Notes: generated from the letters alone by a model not told the origin. DNA of 64,000 nucleotides from Cycas panzhihuaensis (GCA_023213395.1 CM041465.1:146699741-146763740); one strand, 5' to 3'. Counted from the first letter of the stretch, positions 33,201 to 46,830 are shown. Numbers and translations: made by a program.

Positions 33201-36200
33201 TAATCAACCACCACAATGAATCCTTGACTCTGGTGCATCCCATCACATGACATGACACTAGAAAAATTTATCCACTTATCAATCTGAAACTAACTTTGAA
33301 GAAGAGATTTCTTTTGGAAGTCGAACACAACTTAAAGTAAAAGGATCAAATGATGCTACCTTAAAAGATAGTTTAATAATAGACGTCTTCTATGTACCAA
33401 GTTTGTTACCAAACCTACTTTCTGTTTATCAAATCTTCCATAAAGACCTTGTCGTCAAATTCTAGAAAGATAAATTTATCATTAAAGAACCATTAAACAA
33501 ATTTAAATATATTGCCTCAGAACCTGTTGATCATAACATAGGTCTCTATAGTCTAACAAGTCTACAAAATAACAAAACAAAATCCTTTAGTGCCTTTATC
33601 ACCAAATCTGACTCAATCAGTAAACTTTGATATGCACGATTTAGTCATACAAGTTATGACAAACTTCAATATCTAAAAAAGTATGAAATGGTTCATGGTC
33701 TTCCACCCTTACACACTGTTTATGGTGTTTGTGAAGCCTGTGTAACAGGTAAGCAACACATGGACCCGTTTCCACATAAAACATAATTTAGAGCGACTGT
33801 TCCACTTGAACTTGTTCACTCTAATATATGTGGACCTTTTCATGTAACATAATACTCTAGCTCTCATTATTTTGTTACATTTATTAATGATTATTCAAAA
33901 AAATACTGAGTTTACATGCTCAAAGTATGTAGTCAAGTGTTTAACATTTTTATTTAATTTAAAATGCTTGTTGAAAACCAATCAAACTCAAAAATTAAAA
34001 TTTTTACATCTAATAATGCCAAGGAATACTTAAGTGGCAAATTTACTTATTTTTGTAAAAAGCACATAATTTAGTTTCAGCATTCCATTGCATATACTCC
34101 TCAACAAAATGATGTTGCTGAACACAAGAACCATACTCTTGTTGAGATGATTCATTGTATGTTACATGCAAAGAATCTTGACCTAAAGTTATGGGCAGAA
34201 GCAATTAACTGCTCCAACTATCTTCTAAATCATTTACCTAGCAAATGCTTACAAAATGTTACTTCAAAATAAAAATAGTCTGGAAGAAAACCATCAGTCA
34301 ATCATTTACGAATCTTTGGAAGTATTACGTGGGGACATGTCCCTAAAGAAAAATATAAGAAATTAGATCCTAAGAGTAAAAAATACATCTTCGTTAGATA
34401 CAACGATGAAAGTAAAGCTTATAGACTCTTGGATCCAGTCACGCATCAAATTTTAATTTTGCATGACGTAATATTTAATGAAGAAGGATTTTCTTCAACA
34501 TCTACTTATGTAGAATTTCTAGTTGAAAATCTATTAGCCAACACATATTTGGTTGACCCCTCTAACAAACAAGCTGATCTAAAAATTATAGAATCTTTAT
34601 CTACTTAAGTCTATAATTAGACTCTATCCAAATCTACTGAAATAGATTCTTCCTCTCAGGCTAGCTCTTCAAATTAACCTGTAACTATAGAAACAGTTAC
34701 CAACAAACAGCCTGTATGGGTAATGAAAATGTTTGCTGATGGTGGATCTAATATTAGTAATCCTTCAGATACCAAATGAAATTGTTCCCAAAAATTACAT
34801 GCTAACTTTGCCTTAATGGCCAAAATAATGGACAATAATGATCCCAAAACCTTTAAACAAGCTAGTAACAATCATGTGTAGCAGGAAGCTATGCAAACTG
34901 AATTTGATGCTTTAATCAATAATTCAACTTGGAATCTCATAGTACTTCCACCTAAAAAAAATATAGTCAACTGTAAATAGGTTTATAGAATAAAATACAA
35001 CTCAACAAGTGCAGTTAAAAAATATAAAGCTTGCCTAGTTATAAAAGGATTTTTTCAAATTGATGGCATAGATTACAATGAAACCTTTGCTCCTGCTGCA
35101 AAGATGAATACAATTAAAACAAGTATTACTCTAGTAGCCAAGTTTGGTTGGAAAATCTATCAAATGGATGTAAAAAGCGTATTTCTGAATAGTGATCTCA
35201 AAGAAGAGATCTATATGTCCCAGCCACTTGGCTTTATTGATAATCCTAATTTAGTTTATAAATTAAAGAAATCTATTTATGGATTAAAACAAGCTCCTCG
35301 AGGTTGATATACTAAAGTTAATGATTATTTAATTCAAATTGGATACACTAGATATATTAGTGATCCAAACATATATTTCAAATATGAAAATGAAAATATT
35401 ACTATTTTAATCCTATATGTTGATGATATCATAATTACTAGATCATCAACTAATAGCATTCATCATTTAAAATCTATTTTAATGAAGAAATTCAAAATGA
35501 CTGATCTAGGTATCCTACAATATTTTCTTGGATTACAAATTTATCAATATGATTCAAAAATCACAATATCATAACCTAAATATATTTTAGACTTAATTCA
35601 ATAGTTTAATATGGAAAATGCTAAATCGGTCTCTAATCTGTTACAATTAGGAGTTAAATTATCTACTCATTGTTCATCACCTTTATGTGACCCTACATTA
35701 TATACACAACTAATTAGTAGTCTTATTTATTTAACTCATACCCATCCTGATATTTCCTATGCTATCGCTTTATGTTCACATTATATGCAATAGCCATATG
35801 AATCTCATTGAAAAGCTGCTAAACGTATATTATGATATCTTAAGCATATTATTTTTTATGGTCTAACTTATCATTTTTACAGTAAACCTCTAACTTTAAC
35901 TAGATATACTGATTTAGATTGGACAGGTGATACAAATGATCAAAAATCTATATCAGGTTATGTATTTTTTATAGATTCCTCACCTATTACTTAGTCTAGT
36001 AAGAAAGTATAGGCACTAGCTTTATCAATGACTGAAGCTAAATATCACGCACTTGTTGAAGCCGACAAAGAAGCACTTTGGCTCAAATCCCTTCTAAATA
36101 AAATTGGTCTATTTCTTAACTCTTTAATTAAACTAAAAGTTGATAATCAAGGTGCCATTGCTATTGCTACAAATCCAATTTCACATTCCAGAACTAAACA

Positions 36201-36384
36201 TATAGAATTACATTAGCATTTTATTTGTAATCTCGTTACTAATAACATTATTTATTTATCTTATTGTCCAACAGATCTATAGGTTGCTGACATACTTATA
36301 AAGTCTTTGACTAAAGTCAAGTTTCTAAACCTTCGAGATCTGTTAAAGATAAAAGAAGTCTCCATCAAAGGGGGATTAATGTGA
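33201..36384 (+). pseudogene. Copia-E pol (protease, integrase, reverse transcriptase, RNase H)
   Basis: Protease active site DSGAS at 33226-33240 with HHMT following. The GAG-pre-integrase segment is near 33620-33790 (CEACVTGKQH). Integrase at 33810-34330 has INDYSKK, AKEYLSG and TPQQNDVAEHKN; the second catalytic Asp block is altered (FTSNNAKEYL). Reverse transcriptase at 34890-35600 has [27 protein letters not shown] and an intact YVDD at 35416-35427. RNase H at 35690-36384 has DLDWTGDTND, MTEAKYHALVEADKEALWL and SHSRTKHIELH. Open pieces at 35104-35307, 35611-35793 and 36028-36216 share one frame and are separated only by stop codons. Confidence 0.9.
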
Positions 36385-36431
36385 TGAAGACCTTCTTTTT
36401 CCATATCATAAAAGTTAATATTAAAGGGGGA
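36368..36431 (+). other. duplicated polypurine tract region of Copia-E
   Basis: Two similar purine runs, caaagggggattaa near 36366-36379 and ttaaagggggatg at 36421-36433, lie about 55 bp apart. The second abuts the TG of the 3' LTR and is the functional polypurine tract by position. The first overlaps the end of the RNase H frame. Confidence 0.75.
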
Positions 36432-36867
36432 TGTTAGGATTATTAATGTTACTTTATGTTATGTCTTATTTAGTCACATGTGTAAATTAAAATTTAAGTT
36501 ATACCAATGTTTTATGTTTAGATGTTAATTTAATATTATGTGAAAGGTCATTGAAATGCACAACCGTATATTTTAACAAACCTTTCTTGTTATTTATATC
36601 TTCTCCTAAATTTAAGGAAGTGGTTCCGAGAATCTAGGAGGCTGTCCAAAAGCTGGTTTCAAGGCTAGTTTCAGGTATGTAATGGGTATCGTCAAGGTCT
36701 GTGTATAAGTCTATTTTATTAATATCATTTAGCTTTAGGAGGTGGTTTTTCTTCCCCATAAGGGGTTTTCCACCTATCAAACAACATGTACTTATGCAAT
36801 GTCTCTTTCTCTTGTGTCTTTATTATTCTTGTGATGTCATGGCTTTGTACGTATGCCTATTCTATCA
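36432..36867 (+). repeat. 3' LTR of Copia-E
   Basis: 436 bp with intact TG...CA ends (TGTTAGGATT ... TTCTATCA), followed by the target duplication atatg. Confidence 0.95.
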
Positions 36868-39758
36868 ATATGCATAGAGATTCTAGATCTTAAATTGATG
36901 ATTGGATCTGTATATTATATTATAAGTGCAAGATGTATATTCTAACTGATGAATAAAATCATTTCTCCTATAAATAAAGGGTGTAGTGTGCAATTCCTAA
37001 TACATTCTTCAAATGTAGAATCTAGAGCAAAGTCCATTTCAGATCAATCTACATTAACTGCCTATCTAGTTTTATTTCAATATCTTAAAAACTAGGTATT
37101 TAAGCAAAAGGCAATAATGAGAAGACCTTTTTTAATCTATCATTAAAAGATTGTTAAAATAATAGCTATAATTGATCCAAAAGCTTTGCCTCCTCCACTT
37201 GTTTGTATACTTGAAGCAAGAGAATTTAGTGATGAACAAAAGGATAAAGAAAGTTTTGATCCATAACCTATAACACATAGTCATTCAATAGAAATTGAAA
37301 CAGTAGATCCTCAGTCTAAGAGTAGAAGAATGGGTTTAATTTGAATGTTCAGGCATATAGAATTTGAATAGGAATATGTTCAACATGGATTAAGGCTATA
37401 TTATAAAAGAGGTAGATGGCCTCCACATCTAGCATATAATACCTCCATCATTGATGTAGAGAATCTAACTTCTAGGGCAGATTGTTCATTTCTATTAGAA
37501 TATCATATAAATAGTCCTCAAGATTAGGAACCTAATACAAGGCAATTAAACCACTTGGTTAACTAGACTATACATGTTGAAGTCCATCTTGATGAAACCT
37601 CAAATCAGATGGACACAATTCAAAAAGATATTCAAAAGGCATCAAGAATTTTAGAATTGATTAACCAATAAGGTTCCAGAAATTCTTGTATATATTTCAG
37701 ACACTACCTCATTAGCCAATATGGCTAGCCTATTCAATTAAAAGGATAAAGAAAAGATAACAATGGGAGACCTAAGGATGGTCAAGAATGAGTTAAGAGT
37801 GTCATCTTCCCAACTTCCTAAGTGGTATAGGCACATATATACTCAACAAATAATTATAAATATTGATGGAATAATAGATCCATCTAACTAAATAAATGAA
37901 TGGGAAATGCATTATTATACCATATAGCAACCAAATCTAGTAATAGAAAATAATTTGAAAGTCAAGCTAGCTATCAGAAATATGTAAGAAATGGTCCTTC
38001 ATTGGTGGAATTTTGAGAAATAAGAAGACATACACAATCATATGGGAAGGAACATGAAGCTTAGAGATTCATTGGTAATAAAATTTTATCCTACTTCCAC
38101 TCATAAAAAATCCATGGATCAAATAGCACTTGCTCAGATGAAGCTATTTGATTTAGGATAATTTGATGAAGTTGCATCTGACTATATAAAATTAGTATAC
38201 AAACTAGATTTACACAGAAATGATTTTGTAAAAATATAATTTTAGGGTGCACTACCAAAAAAGACAAGAACCCTTGTACATGATAGATTACAAAAGTTAC
38301 AAGTTGACATTGAAGATATATATTTTTCTGATTTAATTGATTATGCCTGACAAAAAATTAGAATGATTGCCTACAAAGACAAGTACAAAATAAATTGCCT
38401 ACCATTTCGACAATAGAATGTAATAAAATAGAAGGATGTAAACAATATGGCTGCAAAAGGAAATTACCTAAATTTTACAGAAGAAAGACATTTAAAGCAA
38501 TAAACAAGTAGTATCAGAGATTTAAGCCATTTACATTCTTCTGGAGAAAGAAAAAGACACCAAAGCCTACTAAAGAAGTCTATTGCTACTCATGTAAACA
38601 AAAGGGACATTATACCCATTCGTATCTTAAGACAACACCAAAAAGAGTAAGATTAATGTTTGCAGATGAAGAAATTTTTAATCAATGGGTAATGGTTGAA
38701 ATATAAGTAGAATTTAAACACTATAATGATCTGTTTTAAATAGAGCAAGGGTTGATGATAGAAGACAATGGTCCTATTTAGGACGACAACATAGAAGATG
38801 AGCCTGAAGAAAGTGAAGGAAGTATTAACACGATTGCTTGGTTATTTGATTTTGACAAATCATCATATTTTTATTTTCCTTACTCTTCTGAATATGTGCA
38901 AGAAGATAATAGTTCTACAAAAAAAGAAAATCACCCAAAAGAACCAAAATATTTAGAAGAAGAAGAAAATTTAGCAGGGATAGAGTCACACATAGAATTC
39001 ATCATAAGAAAAGCTAAAGATACTTCAGCAAATATGATTGTACATTCTTTGAGTCTGTATAAAAAGAAAATTTCTATAATTAAGCTATAAAGATAATAGA
39101 TTTCCTCAAGCTTCTTCCAGTCAACAAAGAAAGATAAATAGGATGGCATGCATGAAACATCAAGTAGCAATACAGATTCAAGTCACAAAATATGGAAAAG
39201 AAAATTTCAAATCTGGAATAGTTATCTTGGATATAGAAGTAGATATAAATTTTACAAATCCAAACATATTCACTCATTGGGTAAGATCAAAAAGGCCAAC
39301 TTCAACTAGAACAATGATTGGTTAGATCTTTCTAGAATATTTTGTATTAGATACTCATGTAATATTTGGAAGAAAACAAAAAAAGGTTATCATTTGTATA
39401 GGTAGAATTATCTAAGACATTTTTTACAGACATTGGATTAAGAATCCCATTTCTTGATTCAGTTGGGCCATACACTATAGCTAATTCTTATGTAATTATA
39501 CAAATTGAAGGAGAACAAATTATTCTTCCTAGAATCATTAATTCATTTGTATAGAAATAACTAAAAATTATTGGAGTAGATCTAAGTCTAGAATAGGTCA
39601 TACATCAGCTTGCATAAAAAGGAAAAAGAAAACAAATGGTAGCATTTTAGCTTTAGGTATGCCTTTAATAATTCTAGCAACATTATCAGAAGATCTATTC
39701 TCTCTTCAAAAGTTATTAAAATACCATTACATTGATCATCTATTAGAAAAATGGAGCA
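36868..39758 (+). pseudogene. EVE-B movement-protein end, coat protein and protease
   Basis: The viral frame resumes after Copia-E. The movement-protein tail runs to about 37080, the charged linker to about 37700. The coat-protein body (37760-38380) includes KLRDSLVIKFYPTSTH and the GALPKK block. The zinc knuckle at 38584-38625 has lost its last Cys to Tyr. An acidic segment follows (open stretch 38896-39090). The protease near 39225-39260 keeps the catalytic Asp, but the usual Thr-Gly-Ala is replaced (LDIEVDINF). It ends at the Copia-D2 insertion. Coat protein builds the virion and protease releases it from the polyprotein. Confidence 0.83.
39682..39758 (+). repeat. 77-bp flank duplication, left copy
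   Basis: Viral sequence from attatcagaagatc to aaatggagca, immediately left of Copia-D2. It is repeated almost exactly at 48196-48272 to the right of the element (one mismatch near the start). Copia integration normally duplicates five bases. Confidence 0.92.
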
Positions 39759-40084
39759 TGATGGAGCCGGAGGAGCAGAGCAGGACATCACGACACTTTC
39801 ATCTTGAGTACAATGGCGATTTCCAAAAGAGTGGCGGTGTTAATAAACACCAGGGAGGTATTCCCAACCCTTATATAGAGAATTCGGGGAGGCGTCGGGC
39901 GCCATCACCCTAGCTGCACAACAATTAAGGTTAGTTTGAAAAATATAAAAAATAAATAAGTGTCATTACCTCACGTGAGTGGTCGGTCCGGCAACGAAGC
40001 GGTTCAAGGTGCCCTAGGGGCCCTCAAAGGTGGCTTTGAGGGGCCCTAAGCGCTAGTGCACAAACATTGGGATTATTCCCAACA
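39759..40084 (-). repeat. 3' LTR of Copia-D2
   Basis: 326 bp, homologous to the Copia-D1 LTRs, with several short deletions (for example in the block after ggtcggtccgg). Terminal TGTTGGGAATAATCCC and the GC-rich foldback are kept. Confidence 0.93.
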
Positions 40085-40844
40085 TTCTCCCCATAAGCCC
40101 AATGTGTATGACTCCTAAATCATCTCTGAACTTTTCAAACTTGATTTTTCCCAAGGCCTTTGTAAAATATTCATTGTTTGATCTCCTACTCTGATAAGTC
40201 AACTCTATCTCTTACCTTGTACAAGTTCCGAATAAAGTGGTATTGAGTTTCAATGTGCTTTGTTCTTGGTGGAATCTTGGATTTTTGTCATTTGAATAGC
40301 GCTCGATTATCACACCAAATTTTAGTGGGGCCTTGTTTAATTTGAAAATCTTGTAAGAGTCTTCTTAACCGCATTGATTCACGTGCTCTAACATCTGCGG
40401 CTTTATATTACGCTTGGTGTGGATAAGGAAAGCGGTATTTTGTTTCTTTGTACTCCAAGCTACCTGCTTGATCCCATACTAAATGCATAACCGTAAGTAG
40501 ATTTTCTATCATCAATATCACCACCAATCAATCATGTAACTGTTAACCTGAAACTCGATGTAGGTTTGTAGTATAGTCCAAAGTCTCAAGTCCCTTTAAG
40601 GTATCTCGAGGATTCTTTTAGCGACTTGCCAATGGGATGTCTTTGGATCCTGATAAATCTAGATACAACACTTACGAATATGTTATATCGTCGAGTAGAG
40701 GTTAAATAAAGTAGGCTACCAATCGTTGTCTATAGTGAGTGGGATCAACCGAGGTTGAGTCATCATCTTAGAGAGTTTAATTCCAATTTCTGCCGGTATT
40801 GACAATGGTTTCTGAGTTTGTCATATTAAATCTTTGTAGAAGGT
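40085..40844 (-). pseudogene. Copia-D2 RNase H
   Basis: Homologous to Copia-D1 17942-18720, but no long frame remains because of many one- to eight-base deletions (near 40170, 40215, 40265, 40470 and 40530). The conserved blocks can be recognised only by nucleotide comparison with D1. The polypurine tract next to the LTR is GGGGAGAA, one G shorter than in D1. Confidence 0.75.
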
Positions 40845-41882
40845 CTAATATATATTTACGTTGAGAGATAAATATTCCTTGTTTATCTTGCCACACTTCA
40901 ATCCTAGGAAGTAGTGCATAAGACCTAAGTCTGTCATTTCAAATTCCTTACACATAGCTTCTTTAAATTGACTTAAAAGTTGGGAGTTATTTCCGGTATA
41001 AATTAAGTCGTCTACGTAAAGTCCTACGATCAATATCGAATCTCCTTTAATTTTAGTGTATAGGTTTGGATCTGCTTGAGATCTTTCAAACCCTTGATCT
41101 TTAAGATATGTGTCTATACGGGAATACCAAGCCCTAGGTGCTTGTTTTAGACCATATAATGCTTTCTTTAACTTATACACTTTGTTTTCTTTCCCCCTGA
41201 CTTCAAAACCGAGGGGTTGAGAGACATATATATCTTCTTTGATATAACCATTTAAAAAAGCACTTTTTACGTCCATTTGATAAACAGGCCAACCCATTTG
41301 GGCGGCTAAACTTATTATCATGCGAACTGATTCCATTCTAGCAACTGGGGCAAATGTTTCGGTATAGTCTATGCCTTCTTTTTTAGCATATCCTTTGGCA
41401 ACTAAATGAGCTTTATATTTATCAATTGATCCATCAGAGTGGAACTTAGTCTTATAAACCCATTTGGTTCCAATGGCTTTCTTTCTTGGTGGTAAGTCTA
41501 CAAGTTCCCAAGTATCATTTTTAACGATAGATTTATATTCCTCTTGCATGGCTTTTTGCCAGCACTCATGTTGATTAGCCTCAACAAAGGTTTGAGGCTC
41601 ATGACTTTCAAGTAACTTACTCATTAGAGCAAAGTTAACTTTGTGTGAACGTGTAGATCTTCGATTGTTATCTAATATATTTCCTAAGTCATGATTGTGT
41701 TGAACCCATTTAGGTAGGGGTTGTAATGGTGGTTGAGGTGATGTTGTTTCCCTAGTAGTTTTGAGAGTTTCTCCACATAGGGGGCACATATTTGGATGTA
41801 TTTGATGCATTAAACTTAATAGTAATGCCCTTTTGTTGTTCGTGATTATTTTGATAGTAGGTGTCTTCTTGAAATTTGACAT
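40845..41882 (-). pseudogene. Copia-D2 reverse transcriptase (longest intact domain)
   Basis: A 345-residue open stretch. Residues 1-100 are the linker after integrase, including [20 protein letters not shown]. The reverse transcriptase core then runs from [20 protein letters not shown] through [54 protein letters not shown] and [20 protein letters not shown] to the intact catalytic box YVDD at 41007-41018 (about residues 289-292). It ends at [14 protein letters not shown]. The domain is complete and could be catalytically intact, but it is cut off from gag, integrase and RNase H by frame breaks. It would synthesise cDNA from element RNA. Confidence 0.93.
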
Positions 41883-41901
41883 CCCTACTCAGAATAACTT
41901 T

Positions 41902-42700
41902 TCAGGATTTGGGATCATAAACTTTGTAAGATTTTGATGATTCACTATATCCAATAAAGATACATTTTACACTATGATCATCTAATTTGGTTCTTCTTTG
42001 GTCAGGGATGTGGGCATAGGCTAAATGACCAAATACCTTAAGGTGACGGATACTAGGTTTATAACTTTGTCCATGCTTCTTCCGGTGTCTTCCTCTAACT
42101 GACTTTTGTGGAACATCGATTAAGTAAGTAGGCTGCGGTATGGACTGCTTCAAAATTCATGGCCTAAGTTTTTATCTTTAAGCATACAACGTGCAATTTC
42201 TACGATAGTTCTGTTTTCCTTTCTACACCATTTTGTTGTGGGGTGTAGGGGTTGGTATGTTGTCGCCTAATCCCATGTTGGATACAAGAATCCTTGAAGA
42301 TATTAGAGGTAAATTCTCCCCATTATCGGATCTTAAGGAGGATATGGTATCCACTTTGTCGCTCAACGAAGGTTTTGAAGTCAACAAAGTGGTCAAAAGC
42401 ATCAGTTGTATTTGAGAAAGAACACCCAAGTCTTTCTTGTAAAGTCATCAATAAATGTAAGGAAATATTTGGCACCGCTAGGAGGAGTGGCCATTGGGCC
42501 ACAAATATCTCGTAGATAAGTTGAAGAGGCGGATGCCCGATGGCTAAAGTCTGGAAAGCTTTCTCTATGATGTTTTCCAAGAAGGCATCCCTCACACAAC
42601 TCTTTGTTAACATCAATAGGGGGTAAGCCATTAACCATATCTAATCTTTTCATAAGGGCTAAACTTGTATAATTAAGGTGGCCAAAGGTCGATGCCATAG
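41902..42700 (-). pseudogene. Copia-D2 integrase
   Basis: Integrase split over frames. 42402-42698 holds the HHCC zinc domain (FGHLNYTSLALMKRLD, CEGCLLGKHH) and the first catalytic block (DICGPMATPPSGAKYFLTF, IDDFTRKTWVFFLK). 42223-42429 holds LRSDNGENLP, a frameshifted form of the second site. 41902-42153 holds the C-terminal [20 protein letters not shown] and YSESSKSYKVYDP. Deletions near 42110-42230 damage the region of the catalytic Glu. It is not functional. Confidence 0.87.
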
Positions 42701-43063
42701 GTCACTATCCATAGTATTTGTGGTTCTAAGGGCATATGTATCTGAGGGGGTGATAGTAAGTTTAAATAAACGATCTTTAGTCATGATACCCCTAGCAACA
42801 ATAGCTTCATTTGTCGTTTGTCTTTAATGACGATTCGCGTTGTCAAAATTATTTTATAGTCTTGTCCCATCATCATCCTCTGGATAGTAAGTTTTTCCTT
42901 AAAGCAGGGACATATAGAACATCATGTAAATATTTATATTCACCACTATCAGTCAATAAGGCAATGTTACCTTTTCCAATCGATTGGTGAGAAGTGTTGT
43001 CTCCAAACATAATAGACCCTTTCTTATTTGTATCCAAAGTTTGAAATAATTATTCTTTATGGG

Positions 43064-44278
43064 TCATGTGGGTGGAATAACCGGAATCAATGTACCAACT
43101 ATCATCCTCTTCTTCCTGGTTTGAAAAACTAGATAGAAATAACCTATTGTTGATTTTAGATTCCGATGTGTGTGACACATGTCCTCTAAAGGGTGGTCCA
43201 TGTTTTGAAAAACACTTATCTTCAGTGTGACCATTTCTACGACAATAAGTGCAATATAGTTGATCTCTTTTTCCATAACTAAGATTTTGATTCCTTGGTG
43301 GAGAGCGATCACGGTTGAAAGGTCTCCCCCTTTCCTCATAGAATGGAGTATGATTATTTCTTGGTTGGTCACGATAGTTTTGAGGTGTGATAGAAGGTTG
43401 TGGGTTCCCATGACAATGTGGACAACAAGAATGATTTTCAACTTGGCTTCGTTGGTTAGGGTTTCTTTGAGTGTTCGAGTGTCTTGGAGAGTTTTCATGT
43501 TGTGGGGTCGTCCTTGTCTATTATGAGGAGCTTGGTATCGTGGAGGATTTTGTCTAGGTTCATTTCTAGGGTTGTCATCTTTTCTCCTTAGAGGAGATTC
43601 GTTTTGTTTTGAGGTGCTATCTTGAGGGTTAGGTTGAATGTTGGCCTTTGTAGCAAAGGCATGTTCTAAAGTTTCATTGGCAGCTTGTTGCTCTTCTATG
43701 GATATGAGCATAGCAGTAAGTTGTTCTATTTTGAGGGTACTTAGGTCTTTAGATACACTAATACTTGTAGCTACCATTTCAAAGCGCCTAACTGGCTCCT
43801 ACACATCGAAGGATCTGCTCAACAACTCTTTGTTCGGTTAAGGTATCCCCAAGGGACCTCATTTGGTTAACTATGTCTTGAATCTTGGTCATAAATTCAG
43901 TTATTGATTCATGAGGCATCATACGTAAATTTTTAAACTTACTTCTTAAGTTTTGTAGTTTAGAGGACGCAATTTCTTCGTATATAAGCTGTAAAGTATC
44001 CCAAGCCTCTTTGGACTTAATGGATTCACTAGCGCGTGGGAAAACGTGATCTTCCAAAGCACAAAAGATAAGGGCTAAGGCTTCATTATCTTTTTTGATA
44101 TTTTCTTTGTATGTAGCTTTTTCAGTATCAGTTAGGTTTGATCCTAAGTCATTGTAACCATTTCTCACTATATCCCACATTTCATTTGCTATGAGGATGG
44201 GCCTCATCCTCCTACTCGATTAAGAAAATTATTTCCATCAAACTTAGGAATAATCATATTCCCAAAACTAGATGTCAT
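43064..44278 (-). pseudogene. Copia-D2 gag and protease
   Basis: Gag start at 44278 by comparison with D1. 43788-44207 (139 residues) is the UBN2-type gag body (ANEMWDIVRNGYNDLGSNL, ESIKSKEAWDTLQLIYEE, HESITEFMTKIQDIVNQMRS). 43064-43777 continues for about 95 residues in the gag frame and then, after a one-base loss near 43505, reads an alternative frame. In the correct frame the zinc knuckle at about 43210-43255 is intact (CTYCRRNGHTEDKC), unlike D1. The protease follows at 43110-42900, with frame breaks. Confidence 0.87.
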
Positions 44279-46373
44279 TTTAAATTAAGGTTGTATAAAA
44301 TGTGATGAATGCAATAGCAAAAATATATTTGAATGTAAAAATTGAAAGAACTTATTTCCAAATATATATATCCCAAGGTTTTCAAAAGTTTGAACAAATG
44401 AACTAGGACCTAAAGGCTACTAGGCTCTAAGTTTATGTTTCTCCAGGGTAACCTTCTGCTATTCCACAATGGCGCCCGCCCACGATGGCAAAACAGGACC
44501 CTTTATCTGGTAATCTTGGCCAGGCTCTATATACCTCAAGACGTGAAGCTAAGAAGGCTTTGACACCCCACGAATTGTTGGTCCACTGCACGGATTTATG
44601 CCTAACGATGATCTAGCGGTGAAGGTGCTCGAACCAAAGGCACTCACCCTCCCCAGGTCTAGCCTTGGTCTCCATACACCATAAAAGGAAAAGGTTACTC
44701 ACCGCCACCAGTATACACACGATAGCTAATGGTTGTCCTCATCCAATATGAGTAGGCCGATTAGCGTGTGGTGGTAACCAGGGTCCTAACCGTTCCCCTT
44801 GCAAGGCTGGAAAAAAGTGTGGTTCAATTCGGGATTTATCTTATTTAATGTGAAAACTAATCTATTTAGCAATGTGGTCTTGCTTAGAAAAGAAAAATTC
44901 TTTTGATAATAGAAAAAATGCTCTAAGCAAGATGAAATGAAAACTTTTACAAAAAAACTCTTTTTGCTTTTTTTCAAAAAAATATATAATGTCCTTCAAA
45001 CAAATATAAGATGCCTTTGAAAAGAAATGCAATTTTTCTTTTATAAGAGCAAGAAGGATGATATTTTCCAATAATGAAGAAGAACTTTAATACACTTTTA
45101 AAGTAAAACAATCAAAAAGAAGTAATGATGCTCAAAACTTTTCACTTATGCAAGATTTAAAAATAAACTTTTGAGAATAGATAAAGATGCCAATTTCTCA
45201 AATGAATAATAAATCTTCAATGTAAAAAAACTTCTTTTAAGAACAACTTTTATGTATTGCCTTATAAATAAATACTTGTTCAAAATAATGTAAAGTTCTT
45301 GTAGAAAGATCAAGCAAAAACTCTGAGTAAACAAGGAAATATGAACTAGAATTTTCTTTACAATTTTGAAAGAAGACAAGCTTGTTAGGATGAATATATA
45401 TACTCAACTTTAACAGATTGAAAACTATATTGAATGAGGTCAGAATAGCTTAAAATTTTATCAATATGTAGATTGCTGAAATGTGAATCCAATAAAATAG
45501 ACGGTTTTGAAAAAGGATACCAATAAGTCACGTTTTGAATGATGCTAAGAAAAGGACCTCCTTATGGAGCCTAACAGAGCAAGGTAGGCAGAAATTGTAT
45601 AAAAGTATTAATTAATCCTTAGAAAAGTTGAAAAGATGATTAAATATTATTGATGAAGTAATTAATATTCTGCCAATTGAAAAAATTTGAAAGAATATAT
45701 TAAACAGGTGTAAGAAAAGCAGATTTAGGTCAATAAAATGACTCAAAATTAACTGATTTGAAATATAAGCAAAATGTGTCAAAATATATGAAAAAATATA
45801 TCACAGTGAAGAGAAATGAGTCAGCTTCCCAACGAAGCTGACGAAAATGAAATCTGATAAAAATTGCAAAAGTTATAGTGAAAAAGGTGACAAGTATCTT
45901 TATGGAGAATGTTCAAGAAACAGGCAAAATCAACTAATTTTCTTATTTTAATGATTAAAATATTAGTAAAAATGAAGTCAAAAAATTAAAGTAAAAGATG
46001 GGTATTAGAGTCTATATGATGTAGATCACAATAGAAAAAATTCGGATACAAAACAGTTTACCGACAATGAACAGCAGCTAGTTCAAAAACTGATTTTATT
46101 AAAAATGTAAAAACTGCTGAAATTTCGAAAGTCCAATGTTAAAAGGGGTGAAACGAGGTCAAATGGGCACCAAATTAGTCTTATGACCAGTCGAAATTGA
46201 TCTACGAAAAATTTCTGATCTGATGGCGTAGGTTTCGTCTAAAACCGATGAGCCAAAAAGAAGTTATGGCCAAAAATGCGCCAATAACCCTATGGAAAAG
46301 GTAAAATTTAAAAAAAATAAGGTTTAAAAATGAAAAAACTTCTTTAAAAAACAGTCTGAAGCTGAACTGGGCT

Positions 46374-46384
46374 GGGATTGAACC
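46374..46384 (-). promoter_or_regulatory. tRNA-type B-box motif in the Copia-D2 leader
   Basis: GGTTCAATCCC on the minus strand, in the same conserved context as 23798-23808 of Copia-D1. The upstream block GAGTTCACCCTCTTGGCATC lies about 45 bases away. Confidence 0.4.
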
Positions 46385-46639
46385 CGAGACCACTCAGATA
46401 ACAGAAACCTCCGATGCCAAGAGGGTGAACTCGCTCGTCGAGTTTAAAACAGAACGTAAACCCTTTTAAAACCGGATTTTAAATAAATAAAACTAAATAA
46501 TGTCACAAAAGGCAACGCTAAGTATATAAACGCAAATACAAGAAGATCAAAAACGATTTAGACGCAGCACATAAAGACGCCTTGCATAAAGGCGATTTAA
46601 GTGGCGATGATATAAGCACAAACGCAAAAGCGCCGATTG

Positions 46640-46830
46640 AAGGACGAGCTATCTCGGAGATCAAAACAAGAACAAGGGCCTGCAATATATAAACGCAGGA
46701 CGGATCTCGCACACACGGAGAGGCTGAATAAATGGAAGCGCCAATTGAAGGACGAGCTATCTCGGAGATCAAAACAATAAACGCAGGACGGATCTCGCAT
46801 GGAGAGGCTGAATAAATGCAAGGACGATCG
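46640..46830. repeat. tandem pair in Copia-D2 leader
   Basis: Two units of about 85-110 bp, each starting with attgaaggacgagctatctc and ending near gagaggctgaataaatg. The first unit contains an additional insertion around acaagggcctgcaatatat. Confidence 0.8.

Larger units (their letters stand above)
29336..36867 (+). mobile_element. Copia-E: full-length decayed copia element
   Basis: LTRs at 29336-29767 and 36432-36867, an exact tRNA-iMet primer site directly after the 5' LTR, a polypurine tract, and a perfect five-base target duplication (atatg at 29331-29335 and 36868-36872). Length is 7.5 kb. It interrupts the movement-protein region of EVE-B. The interior has a 2.4-kb leader with an odd intron-like segment, then gag-pol from 32172 to 36384. 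Many in-frame stops make it inactive. Confidence 0.95.
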
